From NCBI RefSeq assembly GCF_004364865.1, contig NZ_SOAU01000001.1:4682001-4746000 (forward strand): a stretch of DNA of 64,000 nucleotides, read 5' to 3'. Origin of the DNA: Ilumatobacter fluminis (GTDB lineage: Bacteria; Actinomycetota; Acidimicrobiia; Acidimicrobiales; Ilumatobacteraceae). Shown here piece by piece: positions 52,623-60,534 of this stretch (position 1 is its first letter; each line of letters begins with the position of its first letter). A model generated the notes under the pieces. The model ran no database searches, had not been told where the DNA came from, and saw nothing but the letters and a program-made list of their open reading frames with translations. Position numbers and translations under genes: made by a program.

Positions 52623-53069
52623 GTGGTGACGACCCGGATCCGCCGCTCATCGGCCGACGACCTCGACGCACTCGTCGGGTTGGGCCGCGAGTATTGCGCC
52701 GCCGACGGCCACGCCTTCGACGAGGCGACCGTTCGTTCCGGGTTCGCCGGCGTCGTCGCCGATGACACCCACGGTGCCGTCCTCGTGGCCGAGGTCGAGT
52801 CCGCCGTGGTCGGCTACGCCGTGGTGTCGTGGGGGTGGTCGATCGAGATCGGCGGACTCGACGTCGTGCTCGACGAGATCTACGTCCGACCGAAGGGTCG
52901 AGGAGTCGGCGGCCGGCTCCTCGCAGCGGTGGAGGCGTTGTGTCGCGACGTCGGAGCGAAGCGTGTCTTCCTCGAGACCGAGCCCGACAACGAGCGAGCA
53001 CGGCGGTGGTACGCAGCGAACGGGTTCGAGACCGAACCGTCGATCTGGATGTCGAAGGAGCTCGGCTGA
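52623..53069 (+). CDS. GNAT-family N-acetyltransferase
   Basis: A 148-residue acetyltransferase. Motif A reads LDEIYVRPKGRGVGGRLLAAVEALCRDVGAKRVFLETEPDNERARRWYAANGFE, with the acetyl-CoA pyrophosphate loop (R/K)GxGxG as KGRGVGG. Substrate unknown. It begins with two GTG codons; the first follows a leaderless -10. It contains the ribosome site (GAAGGAG) of the next gene in its own last codons and overlaps that gene by 4 nt. Confidence 0.88.
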   Translation: MVTTRIRRSSADDLDALVGLGREYCAADGHAFDEATVRSGFAGVVADDTHGAVLVAEVESAVVGYAVVSWGWSIEIGGLDVVLDEIYVRPKGRGVGGRLLAAVEALCRDVGAKRVFLETEPDNERARRWYAANGFETEPSIWMSKELG

Positions 53070-53704
53070 GACCGGGCCTCATCCTCGCGCTGGCGCTCGT
53101 CGCCGGGTGCGCCGCCGACCCGCCGAGCGCCGTCGTCGGCGTCGTCGTGACCGGCTGTGGCGCGCAGACCGTCGGCAGCGGCGCGTTCGTCGACGACGAG
53201 CTCGTGCTGACGTCGGCGCACACGCTGCGCGGCGCCGACACCGTTTCGATCGAGTCGGACGGGCGTTCGCTCGCAGCCGACATCGTCGCGTTCGATCCGA
53301 ACCTCGACCTCGCCTACCTCCGCGTCGAGGCCGGCGCGGCGGTGTCGCCGCTCGGTGTCGCCGCGGGAGACGCCGGGTCGCGGGCGAGCGCGTGGGCGGT
53401 CCGCGACGGTGAACCCGTCCGCCTCGACGTCGAGGTCGTGCGGCGGATCCGCCTGGAGACCGAGGACATCTACGTCGAGGGTGAGACCGAACGCCCGGCG
53501 TACGAACTCCGTGCCGACGTCGAGCCGGGCGACTCGGGTGGGCCGGTGGTCGTCGACGGCAACGTCATCGGGGTGCTGTGGGCTCGCAGCACACGAACGG
53601 CCGGTCTCGCCTATGCGATCGACGTCGTGCGCGGCTCGGCGACGATCGACGAGCAGGTGACAACGGGAGACCTGCACGGTGTCGATCTCGACCGCTGCGA
53701 CTGA
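53066..53704 (+). CDS. trypsin-like serine protease lipoprotein, CTG start
   Basis: A 212-residue S1-type protease. The triad is His52 (TSAHTL), Asp81 (LDLAYL) and Ser157 (GDSGGPVV). No ATG, GTG or TTG gives a sensible N-terminus. CTG 53066 does: it overlaps the GNAT stop as CTGA (like the many ATGA/GTGA pairs here), GAAGGAG lies 6 nt upstream, and translation from it yields MRPGLILALALVAGC, a compact lipoprotein signal with lipobox LVAGC (Cys15). It would be anchored on the outer face of the membrane. Length is normal for a minimal trypsin fold; no PDZ domain follows. Substrate unknown. Confidence 0.78.
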   Translation: MRPGLILALALVAGCAADPPSAVVGVVVTGCGAQTVGSGAFVDDELVLTSAHTLRGADTVSIESDGRSLAADIVAFDPNLDLAYLRVEAGAAVSPLGVAAGDAGSRASAWAVRDGEPVRLDVEVVRRIRLETEDIYVEGETERPAYELRADVEPGDSGGPVVVDGNVIGVLWARSTRTAGLAYAIDVVRGSATIDEQVTTGDLHGVDLDRCD

Positions 53705-53707
53705 GCG

Positions 53708-55111
53708 TCACCAGAAGCCGGGGAGCGACTCGGTCGTGCCGTCGGCGTACCGGGCCAATCGCTCGAGCGCATCGTCGTCGAACACGTCGATCACGTCGTG
53801 CAGTGCGTCGGCGCCGGCCGACCGGATCGCCTGGTCGAACTCGGTGCGGCGTCGCGGCAGCTCCGAGGTGAGCACCAGGACACGTTCACCGGCGCCGCGC
53901 AGCGCGTGCGCGTGTCCGAGGGTGCGCCAGACGGCGTCGGCCGAGTTGAGACCACCCCGGTAGCGGGTGAACGGGCCGCCGATCAGGACGACCCATCGCG
54001 TCTCGGTGCGGTCGTGCACGACGTACGGCGCCGTGACGCCGACTCCCTTGATGCGGACGTTCGGACCTTCGATCGATCCGAAGCCAGCGCCTTCGAGCAC
54101 CTGCTGGACCCGCTCCTTCGACCCGGCCTGTCGCTCCTCGATGAGCTCGATCGGGTGACCTTCGTCGTCGAGTCGAGCGGCGGCGAGTTCGAGATAGCCG
54201 GGATCGAGGTCGTACCCCACGTACCGACGGCCGAGCCGCGACGCTGCGACGAGCGTCGAACCACTGCCGACGAACGGGTCGAGGATGAGGTCGTCCTGGA
54301 AGGTGTAGAGCTCGATCAGCTTCTCCGGGAGTTCGACCGGGAACGGGGCGGGATGACCGACCCGCTTCGCGGACTCGGTCGGTGTCTGCCAGACGTCGAG
54401 GGTCAGTGCCATGAAGTCCTCGGTGCTGACCGTCGACCGGTGCGGCAGATCCCGTTTGGCGCGTTCATCGGCCGACAAGGCGCGTTGGAACCGACCCTTG
54501 CTCGCGACGATGACTCGCTCGGTGACGTCGCGGAGCACGGGGTTCGTCGCGGTTCGGAACGACCCCCACGCACAGCTCCCGCTTGCACCGGCACCCTTCT
54601 GCCACACGATCTCGCCTCGCAGCAGCAGACCGAGCCGGTCCTGCAGGATGTGGATCACGTCGGCGGCGAGCGAGCGGTACGGCTTGCGGCCGAGGTTGGC
54701 GACGTTGACGGCGATCCGCCCGCCGGGCTCGAGCACGCGGACGCACTCGGCGAACACGTCGTGCAGCAGATCGAGGTACTCGAGGTACGACGACGGCACG
54801 CCGTCGCGTTCGAGTTCCTCCTCGTACTGCTTGCCGGCGAAGTAGGGCGGCGACGTGACCACCAACGCGACCGACCCGTCGGCGACGGTGTGCATGTCGC
54901 GGGCGTCGCCGCACACCAGCGGCTCGTCGACCGGCTTCGGGTCGAGCACCGTGTCGTCGTCGTCGAGCACCGGCGCCTCGAAGCGGCCGTAGAAGCCCGA
55001 GGCGTCGTGCGACTCGCGCTTCGACACCCCGAAGTTCGAGGTCGTCGTGGCGCGTCGAGGCTCGTCACCGGTCGCGCGAGGGGCGCGCGCGGGGACACTC
55101 GATTCGGCCAT
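53708..55111 (-). CDS. site-specific DNA methyltransferase (N4/N6, beta-type) with extra C-terminal domain
   Basis: A 467-residue protein. Motif IV is TSPPY at 86-90 and motif I is DPFVGSGST at 279-287, the order of beta-class N6-adenine/N4-cytosine methyltransferases such as CcrM. The target-recognition part lies between (~100-270; IVWQKGAGASGSCAWGSF). Residues ~335-467 form an additional alpha/beta domain (RWVVLIGGPFTRYRGGLNSADAVWRTLGHAHALRG...VLVLTSELPRRRTEFDQAI) that I cannot assign; it does not look like the CcrM C-terminal domain. No restriction endonuclease gene is adjacent, so it is orphan unless that domain cuts. TAGTCT 6 nt before the ATG gives a leaderless start. Convergent with the protease gene, 3 bp apart. 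Confidence 0.87.
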   Translation of the reverse strand: MAESSVPARAPRATGDEPRRATTTSNFGVSKRESHDASGFYGRFEAPVLDDDDTVLDPKPVDEPLVCGDARDMHTVADGSVALVVTSPPYFAGKQYEEELERDGVPSSYLEYLDLLHDVFAECVRVLEPGGRIAVNVANLGRKPYRSLAADVIHILQDRLGLLLRGEIVWQKGAGASGSCAWGSFRTATNPVLRDVTERVIVASKGRFQRALSADERAKRDLPHRSTVSTEDFMALTLDVWQTPTESAKRVGHPAPFPVELPEKLIELYTFQDDLILDPFVGSGSTLVAASRLGRRYVGYDLDPGYLELAAARLDDEGHPIELIEERQAGSKERVQQVLEGAGFGSIEGPNVRIKGVGVTAPYVVHDRTETRWVVLIGGPFTRYRGGLNSADAVWRTLGHAHALRGAGERVLVLTSELPRRRTEFDQAIRSAGADALHDVIDVFDDDALERLARYADGTTESLPGFW

Positions 55112-55117
55112 CCGCTC

Positions 55118-55123
55118 AGACTA
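55118..55123 (-). promoter_or_regulatory. leaderless TAGTCT -10 element
   Basis: On the minus strand TAGTCT ends 6 nt before ATG 55111 of the methyltransferase gene. Confidence 0.65.
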
Positions 55124-55175
55124 CGTGGCCGGTCGCGCGTGCCGCGCGATGGTCGATGGCGATCGTGTGACGCGT

Positions 55176-56609
55176 CTACTCGGGGACGAAAGCGATCAGA
55201 TCGTCGGGCTCGCCGAGCGCCGTCAGGCTCACCGGTTCACCGACCTGGAGGTCGTCGTCGACGACGATCAGATCGGTCTCGCCGTCGAGCACGCGGACGA
55301 TCGTCGCACCGTCGGGTCCGAGGACGATCCGGTCGTACTCGCCGATGGGTGCGGTGCCCTCGGGGTCGATGAGGACGGCGTCGGCGGTCACGTGCCCGAG
55401 CACGCGGCAGCCGTCGGCCGAGACGCCGGCGAGTTCCTCGACGGTGGCGAGGTCGGCGAGCTGTTCGCCCGACTCGAGATCGATGATCGAGTGATAGCCG
55501 CCGGGTCCGCCGACCGGGAAGCACGTCCAGGTCGGCTCGGGCGGGGTCGGGTCGACGGCGTTCGAGAACGTCGTCGTGAACAGGGTGCGTCCGTCGAGGT
55601 CGACCACCGCGACGAACGTCGCGCCGCCGACGGCCAGCCGCTCGCCGCCCGCGGTCGGGGCGACCCACTCGATCGCGGCGCCCGCCGGCACGGCGATGGC
55701 GCCCAGACGTTCGGCGGTGTCGTTGCCCGACTCGATGCGGTACACCTCGCCCCCGACGGCGACCATCGTGAGGCGGTCGCCATCGAGCACGCCGATGCTG
55801 CCGGCGGGAATGTCGGTCGGGACCGTGGCTTTCGTGGTCCGGTCGAGCGCCATCAGTGACACGTCGGCCTGGAGCCCGACCGTCTGACTCGTCGCGACCA
55901 GCTCGTCACCGACGGCGATCGGTTGGTCGGCGAGGAAGACCGGTGCGTCGCCGTCGGGGCGGACCACGATCGTCTGGAAGTTCGCGGCGTCGGCGATGGC
56001 GAACATCGAGCCGTCGTCGTTGGTGCGCAACGTCGCCAGGAACATCTTCGGATCGATGGGCGACGATGCGAGTGCGAGGCCGCCGATGTCGATCACCGAC
56101 CGGTTCGTCAGGTCGATCAGGCTGACGTCTCCACCGGTGGGGACGCCGGCCGCGAGGAACGTCGGACCGTCGGTACGCACGGTCGCGATGTCGGCCGAGG
56201 CCGGGAGGTCGACCACGACCGGTTCGGCGTCGTCGCCCGGCTCGGGCAACACGGTGAGGGTGCGGCTGTTGGCGAGCGCCAGGATGCCGTCGCCGGCGTA
56301 CAGCGAGCCGGTGCGCCCGTGGCCGGGCGACTCGGCGGTCACCTCGCCGTCGGCGTCGACATAGGTGACGTCGCCCGTGCCGCGGTCGACGAGGGCGATC
56401 GCTTCCCAACCGACCCGGTCGCGGTCGAGCGACGACTCACCACCGCCGAACCAGCGCCAGCCGACGACCGCGGCGGCGAACACGAGGGTCACGATGCCGG
56501 TGCCGACGAGCATGCGGCGTGCCGCGTAGTTCGGCGGCTTGGGCATGGCGCGCTGCCGGCCGGGCCGGGCGGCGCCGTCCGTGGGGGTACTCGATGGCCC
56601 GTCCGACAC
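55176..56609 (-). CDS. membrane-anchored beta-propeller-like protein
   Basis: A 477-residue protein with one N-terminal signal anchor (~30-55, MLVGTGIVTLVFAAAVVGWRWF) and a ~420-residue extracytoplasmic region of repeated beta strands (IALVDRGTGDVTYVDADGEV, GVLDGDRLTMVAVGGEVYRIESG, VVDLDGRTLFTTTFS) with the rhythm of a WD40/PQQ-like propeller. Two cysteines (TWTCFP and DGCRVLG) may form a disulfide. No catalytic motif. GTG 56609 (VSDGPSSTP) is chosen because TACCGT lies 8 nt before it; a TTG at 56627 is also in frame. Confidence 0.7.
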   Translation of the reverse strand: MSDGPSSTPTDGAARPGRQRAMPKPPNYAARRMLVGTGIVTLVFAAAVVGWRWFGGGESSLDRDRVGWEAIALVDRGTGDVTYVDADGEVTAESPGHGRTGSLYAGDGILALANSRTLTVLPEPGDDAEPVVVDLPASADIATVRTDGPTFLAAGVPTGGDVSLIDLTNRSVIDIGGLALASSPIDPKMFLATLRTNDDGSMFAIADAANFQTIVVRPDGDAPVFLADQPIAVGDELVATSQTVGLQADVSLMALDRTTKATVPTDIPAGSIGVLDGDRLTMVAVGGEVYRIESGNDTAERLGAIAVPAGAAIEWVAPTAGGERLAVGGATFVAVVDLDGRTLFTTTFSNAVDPTPPEPTWTCFPVGGPGGYHSIIDLESGEQLADLATVEELAGVSADGCRVLGHVTADAVLIDPEGTAPIGEYDRIVLGPDGATIVRVLDGETDLIVVDDDLQVGEPVSLTALGEPDDLIAFVPE

Positions 56610-56617
56610 GGCATCGA

Positions 56618-56627
56618 ACGGTAGCAA
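56618..56627. promoter_or_regulatory. overlapping divergent -10 elements
   Basis: TACCGT on the minus strand (56623-56618) and TAGCAA on the plus strand (56622-56627) share two bases. They serve the propeller gene (GTG 56609) and the zinc-ribbon gene (ATG 56641), whose starts are only 31 bp apart. One polymerase probably excludes the other. Confidence 0.5.
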
Positions 56628-56640
56628 TGCTGCGAGGGAT

Positions 56641-56832
56641 ATGGTGCCGTTCGTGGAGTTCGTGTGCCCTCGTTGCTCGTCGACCGTCGAAGCCCGGTAC
56701 TACGGGCCGTGCTCGACGTGCCGCGACCAGCTGCGCGACGTGTTCCGCAGCGAGGGTCGCGTCGTCGAGTTGGCCGAGTACGAGCCCAAGATGAACGTCA
56801 CCCCCAACGCCGTCGCCCTCAAAGACGACTGA
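56641..56832 (+). CDS. small zinc-ribbon protein (63 aa)
   Basis: A 63-residue protein with two zinc knuckles, FVCPRCSSTVEARYYGPCSTCRDQLR (CxxC and CxxC), then a charged tail (EYEPKMNVTPNAVALKDD). Such small proteins are widespread in Actinobacteria with no known function; a nucleic-acid or protein-binding role is only a guess. GAGGG lies 3-7 nt before ATG 56641. Confidence 0.75.
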   Translation: MVPFVEFVCPRCSSTVEARYYGPCSTCRDQLRDVFRSEGRVVELAEYEPKMNVTPNAVALKDD

Positions 56833-56854
56833 CGCACCTGCACGGATGGGCCCT

Positions 56855-56874
56855 GACCCCGTCGGTGCGGGGTC
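56855..56874. terminator. hairpin between convergent genes
   Basis: A 7-bp stem GACCCCG/CGGGGTC with a 6-nt loop, midway between the zinc-ribbon stop (56832) and the ccr stop (56884). Confidence 0.6.
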
Positions 56875-56883
56875 GAGGACGGT

Positions 56884-58221
56884 TCAGCGCTTGGTGCGGT
56901 AGCGGGTGATGTTCGCTTCGCCGACCTGCTCGCGGAACTCGGGATCGTCGATACCGAGGCCTTCTTCGGGCGCGAGGCACAGCACGCCGAGCTTGCCCTC
57001 GGCCTCGTTGCGGTGCACCGCGAGCGAGGCGGCGCCGACGTGCTCGAGGTCGTAGACGTCGCTCATGATCGGGTGGATCCTGCCCTGACTGATGAGCTTG
57101 TTGGCGGCCCACGCCTCTTCGTAGTTGGCGAAGTGCGACGACAGCAGGCGCTTCAGCTTCATCCAGAAGTGGCGGTTGTCGAACTCGACCATGTAGCCCG
57201 ACGTCGCAGCGCAGGTGACGACGGTACCGCCGCGCTTGACCGCGAAGATCGAGGCGCCCATCGTCGAGCGGCCCGGGTGCTCGAACACGATGTCGGGGTC
57301 TTCGCCGATGAGTTCGCGGATCTTCTTGCCGAACCGGCGCCACTCCGACTCGTCCTGGGTGTGTTCGTCGGACCAGAACTGGTAGCCCTCGGCGCGGCGG
57401 TCGATGACGGCCTCGCAGCCCATGTCGTTGAGGAGCTGGGCACGTTCGGGCGACGACACGACACCGATCGGGGTGCCGCCACCGTTGAGCACGTACTGGA
57501 TCGCGTAGCCGCCGATGCCGCCGGTGGCGCCCCACACCAGCACGTTGTCGCCCTGCTTCAGGTTGGCGCCGTTGTGGCTGACGAGCATGCGGTACGACGT
57601 CGAGTTGCACAGGGCGTTCACGGCGGCCTCTTCCCACGTGAGGTGGGCCGGCTTCGGCATCAGCTGGTTCGCCTTCACGATCGACAGGTCGGCGAGGCCG
57701 CCGAAGTTCGTCTCGAAGCCCCAGATGCGCTGGTTGGCGGCGAGCATCGAGTCGTCGTGCGCCGAATGGTCCTGGTCGTCGACGTGGTTGCAGTGCACGG
57801 TGACCCGGTCGCCCGGCTTCCAATTGCGGACGGCGGAGCCGACCTGCAGCACGACACCCGAGGCGTCGGAGCCCATGATGTGGTACGGCTGCGCGTGGCG
57901 CGCCGCCCACTCCGACTCGCGGGCGAGGCGGTCGAGGAACCCGAACGTCGGCAGCGGCTCGAAGATCGACGTCCACACCGTGTTGAAGTTGATCGAGCTC
58001 GCCATGACGGCGATGTAGACCTCGTCGGGGGCGAGTTCGGGCGTGGCGACCTCGTCGATGTGAATCGACTTCGTCGGGTCCTTCTCGGACGATTCGACCC
58101 CCTCGAACATGTCGACCTCGTCGCGCTTCACGAACGCGGCCCGATACGACTCGGGGATCGAGAGGTTGGCCAGTTCGTCGCCGGAGGCGCCGGCCTGGAT
58201 GGCTTCGAGGATGTGCTGCAT
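56884..58221 (-). CDS. ccr: crotonyl-CoA carboxylase/reductase
   Basis: A 445-residue NADPH-dependent enzyme that reductively carboxylates crotonyl-CoA to ethylmalonyl-CoA, feeding the ethylmalonyl-CoA pathway or extender-unit supply. It is an MDR-family oxidoreductase with NADPH motif VWGATGGIGGYAIQYVL. The CO2-binding residues known in the Kitasatospora enzyme (Asn81, Phe170, Glu171, His365) are all present at Asn80, Phe169, Glu170 and His364, which argues for a true carboxylase rather than a plain reductase. VFEHPGRSTMGASIFAVKRGG is diagnostic. A TACCAT -10 (minus strand, 58297-58292) would give a ~60-nt leader. It is divergent from a TetR gene, with two operator-like palindromes between. 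Confidence 0.95.
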   Translation of the reverse strand: MQHILEAIQAGASGDELANLSIPESYRAAFVKRDEVDMFEGVESSEKDPTKSIHIDEVATPELAPDEVYIAVMASSINFNTVWTSIFEPLPTFGFLDRLARESEWAARHAQPYHIMGSDASGVVLQVGSAVRNWKPGDRVTVHCNHVDDQDHSAHDDSMLAANQRIWGFETNFGGLADLSIVKANQLMPKPAHLTWEEAAVNALCNSTSYRMLVSHNGANLKQGDNVLVWGATGGIGGYAIQYVLNGGGTPIGVVSSPERAQLLNDMGCEAVIDRRAEGYQFWSDEHTQDESEWRRFGKKIRELIGEDPDIVFEHPGRSTMGASIFAVKRGGTVVTCAATSGYMVEFDNRHFWMKLKRLLSSHFANYEEAWAANKLISQGRIHPIMSDVYDLEHVGAASLAVHRNEAEGKLGVLCLAPEEGLGIDDPEFREQVGEANITRYRTKR

Positions 58222-58271
58222 GTCGCTGGAGCTCCGTGGGAAAGGGGTCGGCCGGTGTCCCGACCGAGTGG

Positions 58272-58289
58272 GGCTAACGAGGATTAGCC
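58272..58289. promoter_or_regulatory. operator 1, GGCTAA-N6-TTAGCC
   Basis: A perfect 6-bp-arm palindrome with a 6-nt spacer. It covers the expected transcription start of ccr, just downstream of its TACCAT -10, a place where bound repressor would block ccr. Confidence 0.75.
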
Positions 58290-58306
58290 GAATGGTAGCG
58301 CGTGGT

Positions 58307-58324
58307 GGCTAATGAGTGTTAGCC
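58307..58324. promoter_or_regulatory. operator 2, GGCTAA-N6-TTAGCC
   Basis: The second identical-arm palindrome, centred 35 bp from operator 1. It lies at the -35 position of the tetR promoter (whose -10 is at 58343), so it would give autoregulation. Confidence 0.75.
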
Positions 58325-58342
58325 GAACGGGCCGTTTGCGCG

Positions 58343-58348
58343 TAACGT
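58343..58348 (+). promoter_or_regulatory. leaderless TAACGT -10 element of the tetR gene
   Basis: TAACGT ends 8 nt before ATG 58357. Confidence 0.65.
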
Positions 58349-58356
58349 GTCGGACG

Positions 58357-59058
58357 ATGACCCTCGGAGAACGATCCACGGGCGGCCGCACCCACGTGCC
58401 GAGCGCCGCCGAACGGCAGGCCGATCCGGCTGCGCCGAAGGGTCGCTCGTCGGGCCGTCCCTCCGACCGCCACGGCGAGATCCTCGACGCCGCACTCGAA
58501 CTGTTCGCCACGATCGGCTACCGGGCGACCACGATGTCGCAGATCGGCGACCGGATCGGCATCCGCGGTCCGAGCCTCTACAAGCACGTGCACTCCAAGC
58601 AGGAGATGCTCGTCGAGATCATGGCCGGCATGATGGAAGAACTGCTGCGGCGCCAGCGCGCCGCGCTCGATGCCGGCGGCGACGTGCGCGAGCGGCTCGA
58701 GCGGATCACGGCGGTCCACGTCCAGTACCACGCCGAGCACCGGTACGAGGCGTTCGTCGGGCACCGTGAGATCGACAGCCTCGAAGAGCCCGAACGCAGC
58801 CGGATCCTCGATCTGCGGCGCGAGTACGAGTCGCGTTTCCGTGAACTCGTGCAGGAGGGGCGTGAGCACGACGTGTTCGGCGCCTCGTCTGACCGGTGGG
58901 CGTCGTACGCCATCCTCGACATGGGCATCGGTGTCTCGGCCTGGTACAACCCGAGCGGTTCGGTCGGCCCCGACGAACTCGCCGCCACCTACGCCGAGTT
59001 CGCCGTGCGCATGCTCGGCGCCGGTGAGGCCGAACCGGCTCCGCGACGCAGCGCCTGA
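58357..59058 (+). CDS. TetR-family regulator, probable repressor of ccr
   Basis: A 233-residue regulator. After a 45-residue polar N-terminus comes the TetR HTH: GEILDAALELFATIGYRATTMSQIGDRIGIRGPSLYKHVHSKQEMLVEI. The C-terminal helical ligand domain (~95-225) resembles fatty-acid/CoA-ester-responsive TetR proteins, with HVQYHAEHRYEAFVGHREIDSLEEPERSRIL. The divergent ccr gene and the two palindromes strongly suggest it represses ccr and itself and responds to an acyl-CoA. ATG 58357 follows TAACGT by 8 nt; earlier in-frame codons overlap operator 2 and are unlikely. Confidence 0.88.
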   Translation: MTLGERSTGGRTHVPSAAERQADPAAPKGRSSGRPSDRHGEILDAALELFATIGYRATTMSQIGDRIGIRGPSLYKHVHSKQEMLVEIMAGMMEELLRRQRAALDAGGDVRERLERITAVHVQYHAEHRYEAFVGHREIDSLEEPERSRILDLRREYESRFRELVQEGREHDVFGASSDRWASYAILDMGIGVSAWYNPSGSVGPDELAATYAEFAVRMLGAGEAEPAPRRSA

Positions 59059-59066
59059 ACACGCGC

Positions 59067-59072
59067 GACAAT
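59067..59072 (+). promoter_or_regulatory. leaderless GACAAT -10 element
   Basis: GACAAT ends 6 nt before ATG 59079, in the 20-nt gap after the TetR gene. Confidence 0.5.
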
Positions 59073-59078
59073 GCGACG

Positions 59079-60524
59079 ATGTCGACCCGCTGGACCGCTG
59101 CGCTCGTCGCGGCCGCGTTCGGTATCGCGACGTTCCTGCTGGGGCTGACACGGGTCGGCGACGAACCGTTCTGGATGGACGAGGCAGCCAGCCGTTACTT
59201 CGTCGATCGGCCGTTGCGCGACCTGCTGCGCGTGATCTGGCGACAGGAATCCGGCCAAGGGCCGTTCTACCTCATGCTTTGGCTGTGGCAGCACGTGACC
59301 GACTCCGACGCCGGGCTGCGCGTCGTCGCCGTGGCCGGTGGCTCCGTCGCCGTGGCTGCGGCCGTGTGGTTCGCCCGGCGCTGGTTCGGGTGGGCGGTGG
59401 CCATCGGTACCGGGGCGATGCTGATGATGAATCCGTTCTTCTTGCGGTATCTCACGGAGCTGCGCGGCTACTCGTGGGCGATGGCGTTCGCGACGATCGC
59501 CGCCGGGTCAGCCGTCGAGTTGGTGCTGCGACCGAGATGGGGCTGGTCGATCGTGGCCGGACTGGCCGCCGGACTCGCCATCGGCACGGTCTTGATGACC
59601 GCCTTCTGGTTCCTCGTGCTCGCGGTCGCGCTCGCGGCGGTGTCGTGGCGTTCGGTCGACACCGCTCGACTCCGGCTTGCCGCGGTCACGGTGCTCCTCT
59701 CCGTCGTCGTCGCCGCCCCGTTGCTCAACGCCACCAGATTCCGGAGCGGCCAGCTCGACTGGGTTCCGGCCACGACGCGACGGCGCCTCGTCTCGACCAT
59801 GTACGACGTGGCGGGAGGACGCGGATGGTTCTTCGTCGCCGTCGTCGGTCTGGCCGTGTTCACGGTGTCGGTCGTCGTGCTCGACGAGGCGCGGCAACGC
59901 GTCGCCGGCGTGGCGGTGCTGGCGATGGCCGTCGGCGGCACCGCTGCGCTCGTCGTCGTGTCGTTCGTCAAGCCGCTCCTGGTCACGCGCTACTTCGCGC
60001 CATCGGCCCCCTTCATCGCTCTGGGCACGATCGGTGGATTCGTCGCCGCGGGCCGGTGGGCTGCATCCCGGCTCCCGGCACGGTTCGACACGCTCCGGCG
60101 ACCGGTCGCGCTCGCACCGACCGTCGGCGTCCTCACGCTGATGTGTGCAGCGTTCGTGCAGTGGGGTGTCTTCACCGACCGTGATCGTGTCGAAGATCCG
60201 AGGGCCGCCGTCGAGTTCGTGGAGGCTCGGTTCGACGAGGGCGACGTCGTCGTGATCGATCGCCCGACGCCCGCAATCCTGCGTTACCTCGGCGACCGGC
60301 CCGACATCGACCCGGGTTGGATGCCGCCCGATCCCGCGCGCGCCTTCTGGCCGCGTCGACCCTTCGCCGACTACGCCGCCGAGCTCGACGAGGCCGACAC
60401 GGTGTTCGTCTTCACCTGGAACGGTTGGAACCTCGACCCGGTGGTCGAGCGGCTGATCGCCCGACAGGGCGCCGAGCAGACCCGGTTCGGTCAGGCGATC
60501 GTGTGGGTGGTGCCGTCACATTGA
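59079..60524 (+). CDS. GT-C fold glycosyltransferase (ArnT/PMT-like)
   Basis: A 481-residue polytopic membrane protein with ~9-11 helices. The first extracytoplasmic loop has the GT-C acidic motif (VGDEPFWMDEAASRYF, DE near residue 33), and PFFLRYLTELRGYSWAMAFA matches the conserved loop of PMT_2/ArnT enzymes, which use polyprenyl-phosphate sugars. A soluble domain at ~375-481 ends the protein. Donor and acceptor are unknown. It starts 20 nt after the TetR gene with its own -10 and converges with the ABC permease 10 bp away. Confidence 0.78.
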   Translation: MSTRWTAALVAAAFGIATFLLGLTRVGDEPFWMDEAASRYFVDRPLRDLLRVIWRQESGQGPFYLMLWLWQHVTDSDAGLRVVAVAGGSVAVAAAVWFARRWFGWAVAIGTGAMLMMNPFFLRYLTELRGYSWAMAFATIAAGSAVELVLRPRWGWSIVAGLAAGLAIGTVLMTAFWFLVLAVALAAVSWRSVDTARLRLAAVTVLLSVVVAAPLLNATRFRSGQLDWVPATTRRRLVSTMYDVAGGRGWFFVAVVGLAVFTVSVVVLDEARQRVAGVAVLAMAVGGTAALVVVSFVKPLLVTRYFAPSAPFIALGTIGGFVAAGRWAASRLPARFDTLRRPVALAPTVGVLTLMCAAFVQWGVFTDRDRVEDPRAAVEFVEARFDEGDVVVIDRPTPAILRYLGDRPDIDPGWMPPDPARAFWPRRPFADYAAELDEADTVFVFTWNGWNLDPVVERLIARQGAEQTRFGQAIVWVVPSH

Positions 60525-60534
60525 GCGCAGGCGA

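Noticed and set aside
58312-58356. Earlier start for the TetR gene
   Set aside because: It would place operator 2 and the -10 inside the coding sequence; the ATG at 58357 sits 8 nt after TAACGT.
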